This document shows positions 19,201 through 27,700 of a DNA stretch of 53,391 bases, piece after piece (position 1 is the stretch's first letter; each line of letters opens with the position of its first letter). The notes beneath the pieces were generated by a model, which saw only the letters and a list, made by a program, of their open reading frames with translations, ran no database searches and was not told the DNA's origin. The position numbers were made by a program, and so were the translations under genes. The DNA is from Plectonema radiosum NIES-515 (GTDB taxonomy: Bacteria; Cyanobacteriota; Cyanobacteriia; Cyanobacteriales; Nostocaceae), in assembly GCF_025753815.1 (NCBI RefSeq), contig NZ_JAOWRF010000353.1, positions 1 through 53,391 on the forward strand, written 5' to 3'.

Positions 19201-21034
19201 AGGTGAACTACGGAACTTTCTAACAGCACATTTGCCTAATTATATGGTGCCATCGGCTTTTCTCATACTAGAGGCATTGCCGCTTTTTCCTAATGGTAAG
19301 GTGAACAAGCAAGGTTTACCAGCCCCCGACACAAGTAGACCTGAATTAGACAAAGCATTTGTCGCACCGCGCACTTCTGCCGAAATTACGCTTTGTGAAA
19401 TCTGGGCGGAATTTCTCAATGTGACACAAGTGGGTATCAATGATAACTTTTTTGAGTTAGGCGGGGATTCAATTATTGCTATTCAAATCATCGCCAAAGC
19501 TAACCAAGCTGGTTTAAAACTGACAACGAAACAATTATTTCAGCATCAAACTATCGCTCAGTTAGCAAATGTAGCAGTTCTAAAACAGACAATCCAAATC
19601 GAACAAGGACTCATTACAGGTGCAGTATCTTTAACACCTATTCAACATTGGTTTTTTGAGCAAAATTTCTTAAATCCCCATCACTGGAACCAGACAATCG
19701 CGCTGGAAATGCCCCAAGCTCTAGATTTAGACTTATTAGAGCAGGCATTACAACATTTATTATTGCATCATGATGCCTTGCGGTTACGGTTTGAAAAAAC
19801 AGAATTTGGTTGGCAACAAATTCTCGTCGGTAGTGATATAACAGCCGCATTAGCACGCTTTGATTTCTCAAGACTGCCAAAAATAGAGCAAGAACAAGCT
19901 TTTCAAGACAGCACCGCCGAATTACAAACTAGTCTGAACCTATCAGATGGATCAATAGTACGATTTGCTGTCTACGACTTTGGGACGGAACAACCACGCC
20001 GCTTGTTACTTATCATCCATCATTTAGCCGTAGATACTTTCTCTTGGCGAGTTTTACTAGAAGATTTGCAAACAGCCTATCAACAGCTAAACCAAGGAAA
20101 AAATCTGGAGTTACCAGCCAAAACAAATTCTTTTAAATATTGGTCAGAACATCTGCATGAGTATGCCCAATCTGTTAATCTGCAAAAAGAAAGAGATTAC
20201 TGGTTAACCCAGTGCCAACAGCAGACACTACCAGTAGATTTTCCTGATGGTGAGAATATAGTAGCTTCCCAGAGAAATATTGCGATCGCCCTCAGCCTAG
20301 AACAAACCCAAGCCTTACTCCAAAAAGTACCGCAAGCTTATAACACCCAAATCAATGATGTGTTACTCACAGCATTGGTACAAGCTTTTGCCCAATGGAC
20401 AGGTACAGGCTCTTTATTAATAGCATTGGAAAGTCATGGACGAGAAGAAATTTTTGCAGATTTAGATTTATCGCGCACGGTTGGCTGGTTTACATCTATC
20501 TTTCCCGTACTTTTGGATTTAGGAAAAACTACTCATCCTGGAGAAGCCTTAAAAACAATTAAAGAGCAACTACGAGCTATTCCTGATGGCGGAATTGGTT
20601 ACGGTATTCTGCGTTATTTGAATCAGGATAATGGATTACAAAATTATCCAGAGCCGGAAGTCGTCTTCAATTATTTAGGACAATTTGACCAGACATTTTC
20701 TAACTCGTCGCTATTTCGACTTGTGCAGAACTCCAGTGGATTAATGAGCAGTCCTCACAACAAAAGAAGTAGCTTATTAGAAATCAACGGCTTAGTAGTT
20801 AATAATCAACTGCAATTTGATTGGACATTTAGCGAAAATATCCATCGGTATTCTACTATCGAAAATTTAGCGCAAGAGTTTGTCAAAGCATTAACAGGAA
20901 TTATTACTCATTGCCAATCTACTCAAGAAAAAAATTACACACCTTCTGATTTCCCAGAATTAGATTTAAGTCAAAAAGGGCTAGATAATTTCTTGGCAAA
21001 ACTCAATCGTAAAGGTAAATCAAAAGTAATATGA
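16238..21034 (+). CDS. NRPS 2: TubC docking-C-A-PCP-E
   Basis: A 1598-residue NRPS. Domains: TubC-type docking (1-70, interrupted by a repeat-derived insert); C (HHAIADAW, about 204, with the usual Gly replaced by Ala); A (P-loop about 674); PCP (FFELGGDS, about 1076, the GGDS form usual before E domains); and epimerization (PIQHWFF, HHLAVD about 1261, FNYLGQFD about 1475). It would attach one residue to the thiazoline and invert it to D. I read the specificity residues as DVYALGGICK and cannot assign them. The C-terminus ends in a short acidic/basic tail like a docking peptide. The stop overlaps the start of the next gene (ATGA). Confidence 0.87.
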   Translation: MKLISEFLSELSNLDIRLWLDGVNGVPPQEARLRCNAPKEILTAELQAEIAVRKAEIIQFLNTSSTQETIKAVPRNQHLPLSFGQQGLWFIDQLAGGSTAYNQLFAIKLQGVVEVPILEQALTEIIRRHEILRTTFKTSNGQAFQAIAPKPNFTLAVETLQWQELQPFGVAQSQRPFNLAEGSLLRVTLAKLAPEEYVLLFVIHHAIADAWSSKIFIQELAAIYEAFAFGKPSPLPELPIQYADFADWQHHKLQQLLPEQLRYWEQKLSDTPPVLQLPSRPRLAVQSFRGDIITLELNQDLTTKLKQLSQQSGVTLFMTLLAAFNTLLYRYTNQDDICVGTTIANRHSRELESLIGYFLNTLVMRTDLSGNPTFRELLQRVQNVAWEAYNHQDLPFGQLVAKLQPTRDLSHTPLFQVMFVLENAPKQEVQLSGLTLSFLEIPLVTAKFDLSVSMRETEQGLLAKFEYNTDLFDADAITRMAGHFQTLLWGIVNNQEKSISELPLLTEAERYQLLVEWNNTQAEYPQTCLHQLFEAQVEQIPDAVAVVFGEEKLTYKELNTRVNQLAHYLQTLGVKPDVPVAICFERSLEMIVGLLGILKASGAYIPLDPTYPKERLTQMLSDSQTSLLLTTDNLAIALPEHPLNVVYLDTNWSIIAQQSLENPVTEATPKNLAYVIYTSGSTGQPKGVACTHQGVTNLLADFQIKQPLAQGNRCSLWTSISFDVSVYEIFSALLVGGELHLTSESMRYEAITLFEWLQSQQIHSAYIPPFMLKDLADWLQKKPRKLALKRLLVGVEPIAEQLLQSISQLVPGLQIINGYGPSEATICATLYTVSSPSTCHQNTPIGRPVQNTEIYLLDAYLQPVPLNVPGELYIGSVGLASGYLNNSLLTAQKFISNPFKDTISGCCDSRLYKTGDLGRYLSDGNIEFLGRIDNQVKLRGLRIELGEIEAVLSKHPQVRQVVVILREDTDFPRLVAYIVPHKQAQNLVGELRNFLTAHLPNYMVPSAFLILEALPLFPNGKVNKQGLPAPDTSRPELDKAFVAPRTSAEITLCEIWAEFLNVTQVGINDNFFELGGDSIIAIQIIAKANQAGLKLTTKQLFQHQTIAQLANVAVLKQTIQIEQGLITGAVSLTPIQHWFFEQNFLNPHHWNQTIALEMPQALDLDLLEQALQHLLLHHDALRLRFEKTEFGWQQILVGSDITAALARFDFSRLPKIEQEQAFQDSTAELQTSLNLSDGSIVRFAVYDFGTEQPRRLLLIIHHLAVDTFSWRVLLEDLQTAYQQLNQGKNLELPAKTNSFKYWSEHLHEYAQSVNLQKERDYWLTQCQQQTLPVDFPDGENIVASQRNIAIALSLEQTQALLQKVPQAYNTQINDVLLTALVQAFAQWTGTGSLLIALESHGREEIFADLDLSRTVGWFTSIFPVLLDLGKTTHPGEALKTIKEQLRAIPDGGIGYGILRYLNQDNGLQNYPEPEVVFNYLGQFDQTFSNSSLFRLVQNSSGLMSSPHNKRSSLLEINGLVVNNQLQFDWTFSENIHRYSTIENLAQEFVKALTGIITHCQSTQEKNYTPSDFPELDLSQKGLDNFLAKLNRKGKSKVI
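16303..16346. repeat. Repeat-like insert inside TubC domain of NRPS 2
   Basis: The segment starts CGTTAACG and ends GTAACG, with an internal CCTCC/GGAGG palindrome. It is GC-rich against AT-rich surroundings. It adds about ten residues between LDG and LRCNAP compared with ordinary TubC domains and keeps the frame. It is probably a captured small mobile repeat. Confidence 0.5.
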
Positions 21035-22443
21035 ATACAGAAAATGTAGAAGATATTTACGAACTTTCTCCCCTACAGCACGGAATTCTGTTTCACTGTG
21101 TCTATGGTTCGGAAGTGACACTTTATTTTTCCCAATTAGGCTTTACGTTTAAGGTGCGTGATAGTTTAAATTTTTCTGCTTTTGAACGTGCTTGGCAAGA
21201 AGTCGTAGCTCGACATACCATGTTGCGTACTGGCTTCTATTGGGAAGATATAGACAAACCTCTACAAGTTGTATATCGCCAAGTTAAATTACCCATAAAC
21301 CAATATGATTTGCGAGGAATAGAAGCAACAGAACAACAAAAACTTTTCGATGATTTTTTAGTCAAAGATAGAGAGCAAGGCTTTGATTTCTCTCAAGCTC
21401 CTTTAATGCGAGTAACTCTAATTCATTTTGATGAGCATACTTATAAGTTTGTCTGGAGCTCACACATGATTATTGTAGATGGATGGTCATCACCGTTAGT
21501 AATTAAAGAAGTTATCGAATTATATACATCCTATAGTCAAGGTCAAAATATCGACTTAGGAAAAGGTAGTGTTTTTCGAGACTATATTGCTTGGTTGCGA
21601 CGACAAAATTCATCAAAAGCTGAGATTTTTTGGCGACGGATGCTCAAAGGATTAAAAACATCTACTCCGCTCAATAATCTGTATGTAGATAACTTATATA
21701 ACCCAGAAGAAAGATATGATGAACCACAAATAAAAATATCAAAAGCAACCACAGCAAAATTACAGTCCATAGCACGACAGCATCGTCTAACTATTAACGT
21801 CATTGCTCAAGCTGTTTGGGTTCTGCTTCTCAGTCGCTACACTTGTCAAACTGAAATTGTCTATGGTTGTACTGTTTCTGGTCGTCCCGTAGATTTAAAA
21901 GGTTCTGAGTCAATGGTAGGAATGTTAATTAATACCTTACCTGTCAGAGTTAAAGTAGATCCAGAACAGTATTTATTACCTTGGTTGCAACAATTTCAAG
22001 AACAATTAGTGGAAATTCGCCAATATGAATACACCTCACTAGTAGATATTCAACGCTGGAGTGAATTAACTCCGGGTATACCTTTATTCGACAGCATTTT
22101 TGTGTTTGAAAATCAACCAGTAGATGATATTCTTCAGGAATCACCAGAGCGAGAACAGAACATAGAACTCAGCCTAAATCTTTACAAAACTAACTATTCT
22201 CTGAATTTAGTTGGTTATCCTGGCTCACAATTACGCATCGGTATTAGCTACGATTTTCGCAGTTTTGATAGTGGTACAATTAATGGCATCTTGAGACATT
22301 TTGAGATATTACTAGAAAACATCGCCAAAAATCCTGAAGTGCGCCTAAAAAACTTATCTTTACTAACAGAGCAAGCAGGAGATGTCAGCTTGATGTTAGA
22401 AAAAACAGCAACATTTAATTTTGAATTGACTGTATGTAATTAA
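21031..22443 (+). CDS. Free-standing condensation-like protein lacking catalytic His
   Basis: A complete 470-residue C-domain fold with no A or PCP domain. The N-terminus (SPLQHGILFH) and overall look are those of C domains that follow an E domain (D-donor type). In the active-site motif the sequence is HMIIVDGWS (His145, Met146, Asp150): Met takes the place of the catalytic second His of HHxxxDG. It is translationally coupled to NRPS 2 and followed 51 bases later by a JmjC-type oxygenase gene. It may be a degenerate condensation partner for NRPS 3, which has only half a C domain. Alternatively it may be a recruiting platform like the interface domains described for siderophore beta-hydroxylases or the X domain of glycopeptide NRPSs. 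Confidence 0.8.
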   Translation: MNTENVEDIYELSPLQHGILFHCVYGSEVTLYFSQLGFTFKVRDSLNFSAFERAWQEVVARHTMLRTGFYWEDIDKPLQVVYRQVKLPINQYDLRGIEATEQQKLFDDFLVKDREQGFDFSQAPLMRVTLIHFDEHTYKFVWSSHMIIVDGWSSPLVIKEVIELYTSYSQGQNIDLGKGSVFRDYIAWLRRQNSSKAEIFWRRMLKGLKTSTPLNNLYVDNLYNPEERYDEPQIKISKATTAKLQSIARQHRLTINVIAQAVWVLLLSRYTCQTEIVYGCTVSGRPVDLKGSESMVGMLINTLPVRVKVDPEQYLLPWLQQFQEQLVEIRQYEYTSLVDIQRWSELTPGIPLFDSIFVFENQPVDDILQESPEREQNIELSLNLYKTNYSLNLVGYPGSQLRIGISYDFRSFDSGTINGILRHFEILLENIAKNPEVRLKNLSLLTEQAGDVSLMLEKTATFNFELTVCN

Positions 22444-22493
22444 TTGATAATTCAACCACAGAGACGTAGAGTTAGAGATTTAATCAACAAGTT

Positions 22494-23375
22494 ATGCTTT
22501 CTATTTCTTCAGATATTGACCGACGTTATCAACTTTCAGGTAAAGAGTTTTTCTCAGAGTATGTCAAGAAATCTCAGCCAGTGATTATTTCTGGTGTAAT
22601 TCAAACTTGGGATGCTTTTACTAAATGGTCATTACTATATTTTCAATCACTTGCCCCTGATTTAAAAATATATGCTAAACATTTCCGCAATGGTAAAATT
22701 GAAATAGAAAATTTTACTTTTCAAGAATATGCAGATATTTTAAATATAAATGAACAGGGAGAACAGGAAATTCGACCTCCTTATTGCCATGACTTACCTT
22801 TATTAAGCTTAATTCCTGAAATTGTTAAAGATATTCAACCATTTGTTTTAGAATACTTGCCAAAATGGTATAGTTATAAGTGGTGGCGTTATTGCCAGTT
22901 TTTTATTGGTGCATCTCGGAGTTTGACACCGCTACATTTTGACTGTCTACTCACAAATAATCTATTTTTTCAAATTTCTGGGCGTAAACAATTTACTCTG
23001 TTTCTCAGAGAAGATGCTCAATATTGTTATCGATATAATTGGCGATGGTTTAAGATTGACCCCGAAAAACCAGATTTAGCGCAATACCCACTTTATCAAA
23101 ATGCCAAACCTATTCAAGTAATTGTGAACCCTGGCGATATTTTATATATGCCTCCAGGTACGTTGCATCATGTGAGAAGCTGGGATAAATCCATTTCTTT
23201 TAATATCGATTGGCACACACAGCATAGTGTATTGCAAGGTCTAGCAGCAATTACTAAAGGTATGCCATTAAAGAATGTTTACTACAACTTTTTATTGGCA
23301 CTAGGATTAATTGTTAAAGTTCCACCACAAGTAATATTTAGATTTTACAAAACTTATCTAAATTACGTTTCGTAA
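22494..23375 (+). CDS. JmjC/cupin_8-type Fe(II)/2-oxoglutarate oxygenase
   Basis: A 293-residue protein. The iron-binding facial triad is visible as HFD (His148, Asp150) and a distal His in PPGTLHHV (His225 or 226). It resembles the cupin_8/JmjC family, several members of which hydroxylate peptides or amino acids. In this context it probably hydroxylates a carrier-bound residue, which would add an iron ligand, as beta-hydroxylation does in many siderophores. The substrate is unknown. It lies between the free-standing C-like gene and the aminotransferase gene. Confidence 0.75.
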   Translation: MLSISSDIDRRYQLSGKEFFSEYVKKSQPVIISGVIQTWDAFTKWSLLYFQSLAPDLKIYAKHFRNGKIEIENFTFQEYADILNINEQGEQEIRPPYCHDLPLLSLIPEIVKDIQPFVLEYLPKWYSYKWWRYCQFFIGASRSLTPLHFDCLLTNNLFFQISGRKQFTLFLREDAQYCYRYNWRWFKIDPEKPDLAQYPLYQNAKPIQVIVNPGDILYMPPGTLHHVRSWDKSISFNIDWHTQHSVLQGLAAITKGMPLKNVYYNFLLALGLIVKVPPQVIFRFYKTYLNYVS

Positions 23376-23415
23376 CTAACAAAATTGCATCTTATTACGC
23401 ACTAAGGAAAAGTAA

Positions 23416-24669
23416 ATGAATATCTTTGAAACAAGAGAATCTAATGTCAGAAGTTATTGCAGAAGCTTTCCAACTTTATTTCACAGAGCCAAAGGTGCTT
23501 TTATCTATTCAGAATCAGGAGAAGCTTATATTGATTTTTTAGCAGGTGCAGGAGCTTTAAATTATGGACATAACAACGACTACATTAAACAAAAGGTCAT
23601 AGCATACTTAGATGCTGATGCGATCGCACATGGTTTAGACTTTCATACATCTGCCAAAGAACAGTTTATCTCGAAGTTTACAGAAACAGTATTAACGCCC
23701 AAAAATTTAGATTATCGGCTTCAGTTTTGTGGACCTACAGGAACCAATGCTGTAGAAGCTGCATTGAAATTAGCCAGGAAGGTTAAACAAAGACCAGGCA
23801 TATTTTCCTTCATGGGAGGCTATCATGGTATGACCTTGGGTAGCTTATCCATTAGTGGCAATCGTGATATCAAAGCTGGGGCATTTGGTACATCAAGTAA
23901 TGTTACATTTATGCCCTATCCATTTGGCTTTATGGAAAGCTTTGACACGATAGAATTTATTGAGTCAGTCCTCAATGATGTCAATTCAGGAATTGAAAGA
24001 CCAGCCGCCATTATATTTGAAACGGTGCAAGCAGAAGGCGGAGTAATTGTAGCACCAATAGAGTGGATGCAAAGACTGAGAAAATTGTGCGATCGCCATG
24101 ATATATTATTGATTTGTGATGATATTCAAGTCGGCTGTGGTAGGACTGGTCCATTCTTTTCTTTTGAAAGAGCTAATATTATTCCTGATATGGTAGTCCT
24201 TTCAAAATCTATCGGTGGCTATGGTTTTCCTATGTCTTTGTTATTGTTGAAACCAGAGTTAGATATTTGGGAACCTGGCGAACACAATGGTACTTTTAGA
24301 GGCAATCAACTAGCCTTTGTTGGTGGTACTGCTGCCCTCGAATATCGGGAAATTGTCAATCTAGAAAAAGAAGTTAAACTTAAAGAATCCTTTTTACATA
24401 ATTTCTTAATTGATAAAATAGTCTCCATTAGTGAGAAAATAAAAATACGGGGCACAGGTTTAATTTGGGGTATTGATATTTCCAACTTTGGTGATGCTAA
24501 TTTAGCAAAAAAAATTACTTCCCGTTGTTTTGAATTAGGTTTAATAATTGAAAAGGCTGGCAGAAATAACACTGTCATTAAAATATTGCCACCTTTAACA
24601 ATTGAAATGCCCATATTAGAACAAGGGTGTTCGATTATTAAACAAGCCTTTGATGATTGCGTAGTTTAG
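23416..24669 (+). CDS. Diaminobutyrate-2-oxoglutarate aminotransferase (EctB-like)
   Basis: A class III PLP aminotransferase of 417 residues, the EctB/Dat length. It has a FCGPTGTNAVEAALKLAR segment, the DD pair that holds the PLP ring (ICDDIQVGCGRTG) and the PLP Lys in LSKSIGGYG. The reaction would be aspartate semialdehyde plus glutamate to L-2,4-diaminobutyrate plus 2-oxoglutarate. The next gene, NRPS 3, has a first A domain with a diaminobutyrate-like code, so this gene probably supplies its monomer. AAGGAA precedes the ATG. Ectoine genes (ectA, ectC) are absent, which argues against an ectoine role. Confidence 0.85.
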   Translation: MNIFETRESNVRSYCRSFPTLFHRAKGAFIYSESGEAYIDFLAGAGALNYGHNNDYIKQKVIAYLDADAIAHGLDFHTSAKEQFISKFTETVLTPKNLDYRLQFCGPTGTNAVEAALKLARKVKQRPGIFSFMGGYHGMTLGSLSISGNRDIKAGAFGTSSNVTFMPYPFGFMESFDTIEFIESVLNDVNSGIERPAAIIFETVQAEGGVIVAPIEWMQRLRKLCDRHDILLICDDIQVGCGRTGPFFSFERANIIPDMVVLSKSIGGYGFPMSLLLLKPELDIWEPGEHNGTFRGNQLAFVGGTAALEYREIVNLEKEVKLKESFLHNFLIDKIVSISEKIKIRGTGLIWGIDISNFGDANLAKKITSRCFELGLIIEKAGRNNTVIKILPPLTIEMPILEQGCSIIKQAFDDCVV

Positions 24670-24746
24670 ATAAAACTCTCATTCATTTTCCCTGCGTCTG
24701 ATGCGTCTTATATCCCATCAATTATTTTGTAACAAGGTGACAGATA

Positions 24747-27700
24747 ATGGTTGCGATTCAAACTAAACCTACAATTACATCTGAAGTTTTATTTACACAA
24801 AAAATTTATTGGTTGAATCAATTATCAGAGGAGTTACCAGAGACAAATTTAATTACAGACTATGTTAGACCTGCTATTTACTCTGGTAAGCATAAATCAG
24901 TTAGTTTCCAATTATCTGCTTATTTGTCAGAAGCTATTCTCACATTGAGCAATAATTCTCATCTATCAACATATTTGATTTTGTTGTCTGCATTCAGTGT
25001 ATTGATGCAGAAATATACTGGAAATAGTGATAATATTATTGGTTGTCCTACTTACTGCTTAACAGAAGTTGATAGCAATGTAAATCAAGTCTTACCCCTA
25101 CGGATTAATGTTGATAAAAATCAAACATTTAAAGATTTACTGCTACAAGTTAAAGCAACAACAATCAACGCCTATTGCCATCAAAATTATCCCGTTGATG
25201 AATTAGCACAACTCTTAAATTTACCCAATCAGCAAAATCGCTATCCTTTTTGTGACATTGTTGTTCTATTAGAAAATATTCATCAAGAAAATGACTTTAC
25301 AGGTATTAATAATGATGTCACATTATCATTTCAAGTTATTGATAATTTATTATTAGGTAGAATAGATTACAATGAGCATCTGTTTAGAGAAGATGCTATT
25401 AAATGTTTAATTAAATCTTATTTGAATGTCCTGGAATGTGTGATTAACAATTATCACATGAAAATCACAGATATATCTTTTTTAAATATAGAAGAACAGC
25501 ACCAGCTATTAGAAGAATTTAATTATAAAACCAAACAATATCCAATTACTCAAACAATCGATCAATTATTTGCCCAGCAAGCCCAAGTAACGCCAGAAAG
25601 AATTGCTGTTGAGTATGCAGATAGCCAGCTAACCTATCAACAATTAAATGCCAAAGCGAACCAATTAGCTAGATTCCTCCAACAGTTAGGTATTAGAAAA
25701 GGGGAAATTGTTGGCATCCTTAAAGAGCGAGATATTAATTTTTTAATCGGCATCCTTGCTATTTATAAAGCTGGTGGAGCATATCTACCAATTGATAGCC
25801 AGTATCCAACTGATAGAATTAAATATATGGTATCTAACAGTGAAGTCAAAATAATTTTGACAGACTCTTCCTGTTTAGATATGTTTACAGATTTAGCAGG
25901 AAATATCCTGAATTTAAAATCTCTAGTTTGTTTAGATACCTCAGAAAATCCTATAAATCCTGCTCAATTAACTGATATTAATATATATAATCAACTTAAT
26001 TTTCAGCATTTATCTACTGAGAATTTAATTACTAGCAATACAGCTACAGATCCAGCTTATATGCTATATACATCTGGTTCGACTGGATTGCCAAAAGGCG
26101 CAATAGTCAGACATGACGGGGCGATTAATCATATATATGCCCAGTTTGATGAACTAGAGTTAACAGCAGATTTTGCTTTTTTACAAAGCGCACCCTCTTC
26201 TACTGATATTTCTGTCTGGCAATTTTTAGCTCCACTTTTGATTGGTGGTAAGACAGTTATAGTAGATACTGAATCAGGGTTTATTCCCGAAAAATTATTT
26301 AAAGTTCTCCAAGAAAAAAGTATTACTGTTGTGGAATTAGTTCCAGCAGTATTTGGAGGATTAATAGATTATATTTGCCAACTCCCAGAAGACCAAAGAC
26401 AATTACCTGATTTAAAGTGGATGATGGTTGTTGGTGAACCAGTTGCGGTTAAACGAGTTAATCAATGGTTGAGTTTGTATCCTGCAATTAAAATAGCTGA
26501 TGCCTATGGACCTACCGAAGCTGCGGACGATATCACTCAATTTATTATTGATCAACCTTTACCAGAAAACCAACGTACTGTTTCTATTGGTCAGCCTTTA
26601 ACTAACTTAAATATCTATATTATTGATCGAGAAATGCAGTTAGTGCCAATTGGATTTCCGGGAGAGATATGTGTATCAGGAATTGGTGTAGGAGATGGTT
26701 ATTGGCAAAATCCAGAGAAAACAAAATTAAGTTTTGTTCCTAATCCCTTCCCCCATCCGACAAAAAAATTACCAGCAGTAAACCCAGATTTAATGTATAA
26801 AACTGGAGATTTAGGTAGATGGCTACCTGATGGGAATATCGAGTTTTTGGGACGTATAGATAACCAAGTCAAAATTCGCGGTTTTCGGGTTGAACTGGAA
26901 GAAATAGAAGCACTGCTACGTCAGCATATATCTGTGCGGGAAACTGTAGTTATTGTGCGGGAAGATACAGGTGAGAAGCGTACTTCGGCTCCCTTCGACT
27001 TCTCTACGAGACGCTACGCGAACGCTCAGGGCAAGCCGCTCAGTACAAGTCTGGTAGCATATATAGTTCCTCAAACTGAATGTTCAGCAGACTTAGTGTC
27101 AGAACTACGAGAACTACTCAAACAAAGGTTGCCGCAACACATGATGCCATCAGCCTTTATGTTGCTTGATGATTTACCATTAGCTCCCAGTGGCAAAGTA
27201 GACCGCCGCGCCTTACCTGTACCTGACTTTACCAAACTTCAAAACCAAAATACTTTTGTTGCTGCTTCTACTCCCATTCAAGAAATGCTGACGGGAATTT
27301 GGGCGGAAGTTTTAAGTCTAGAAAAAGTAGGTATTCACGACAACTTCTTTGAATTGGGGGGACATTCCCTATTAGCGACTCGTGTGATTTCCAAAGTGCG
27401 GCAGTTGTTTGAGGTAGAATTGCCTCTGCGTCGTTTGTTTGAACAGCCAACAGTGGCTGGGTTAGCAACAGTTATTGAGAATGCTATTAAGGCGGGGATA
27501 GGTTTAGATGCTCCTCCCGTTGAGCGCGTTTCTAGAGATGGGGAATTAATCTTATCTTTTGCTCAACAACGGTTGTGGTTCCTGACTCAGCTACAACCAA
27601 ATAGTCCCTTTAATAATTTATGTGCTGCTTTTCGCTTGCAAGGTGAACTGAACGTACAAGCACTACAGCAAAGCTTTCATGAAATTGTGCGTCGTCATGA

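Noticed and set aside
21031-22443. Stand-alone epimerization domain
   Set aside because: It has the C-domain N-terminal motif SPLQHGILFH and lacks the E-domain motifs seen in NRPS 2 (PIQHWFF, FNYLGQFD).
23416-24669. Ectoine biosynthesis
   Set aside because: Only the EctB-like step is present; no EctA or EctC. The adjacent Dab-like A domain gives a better role.
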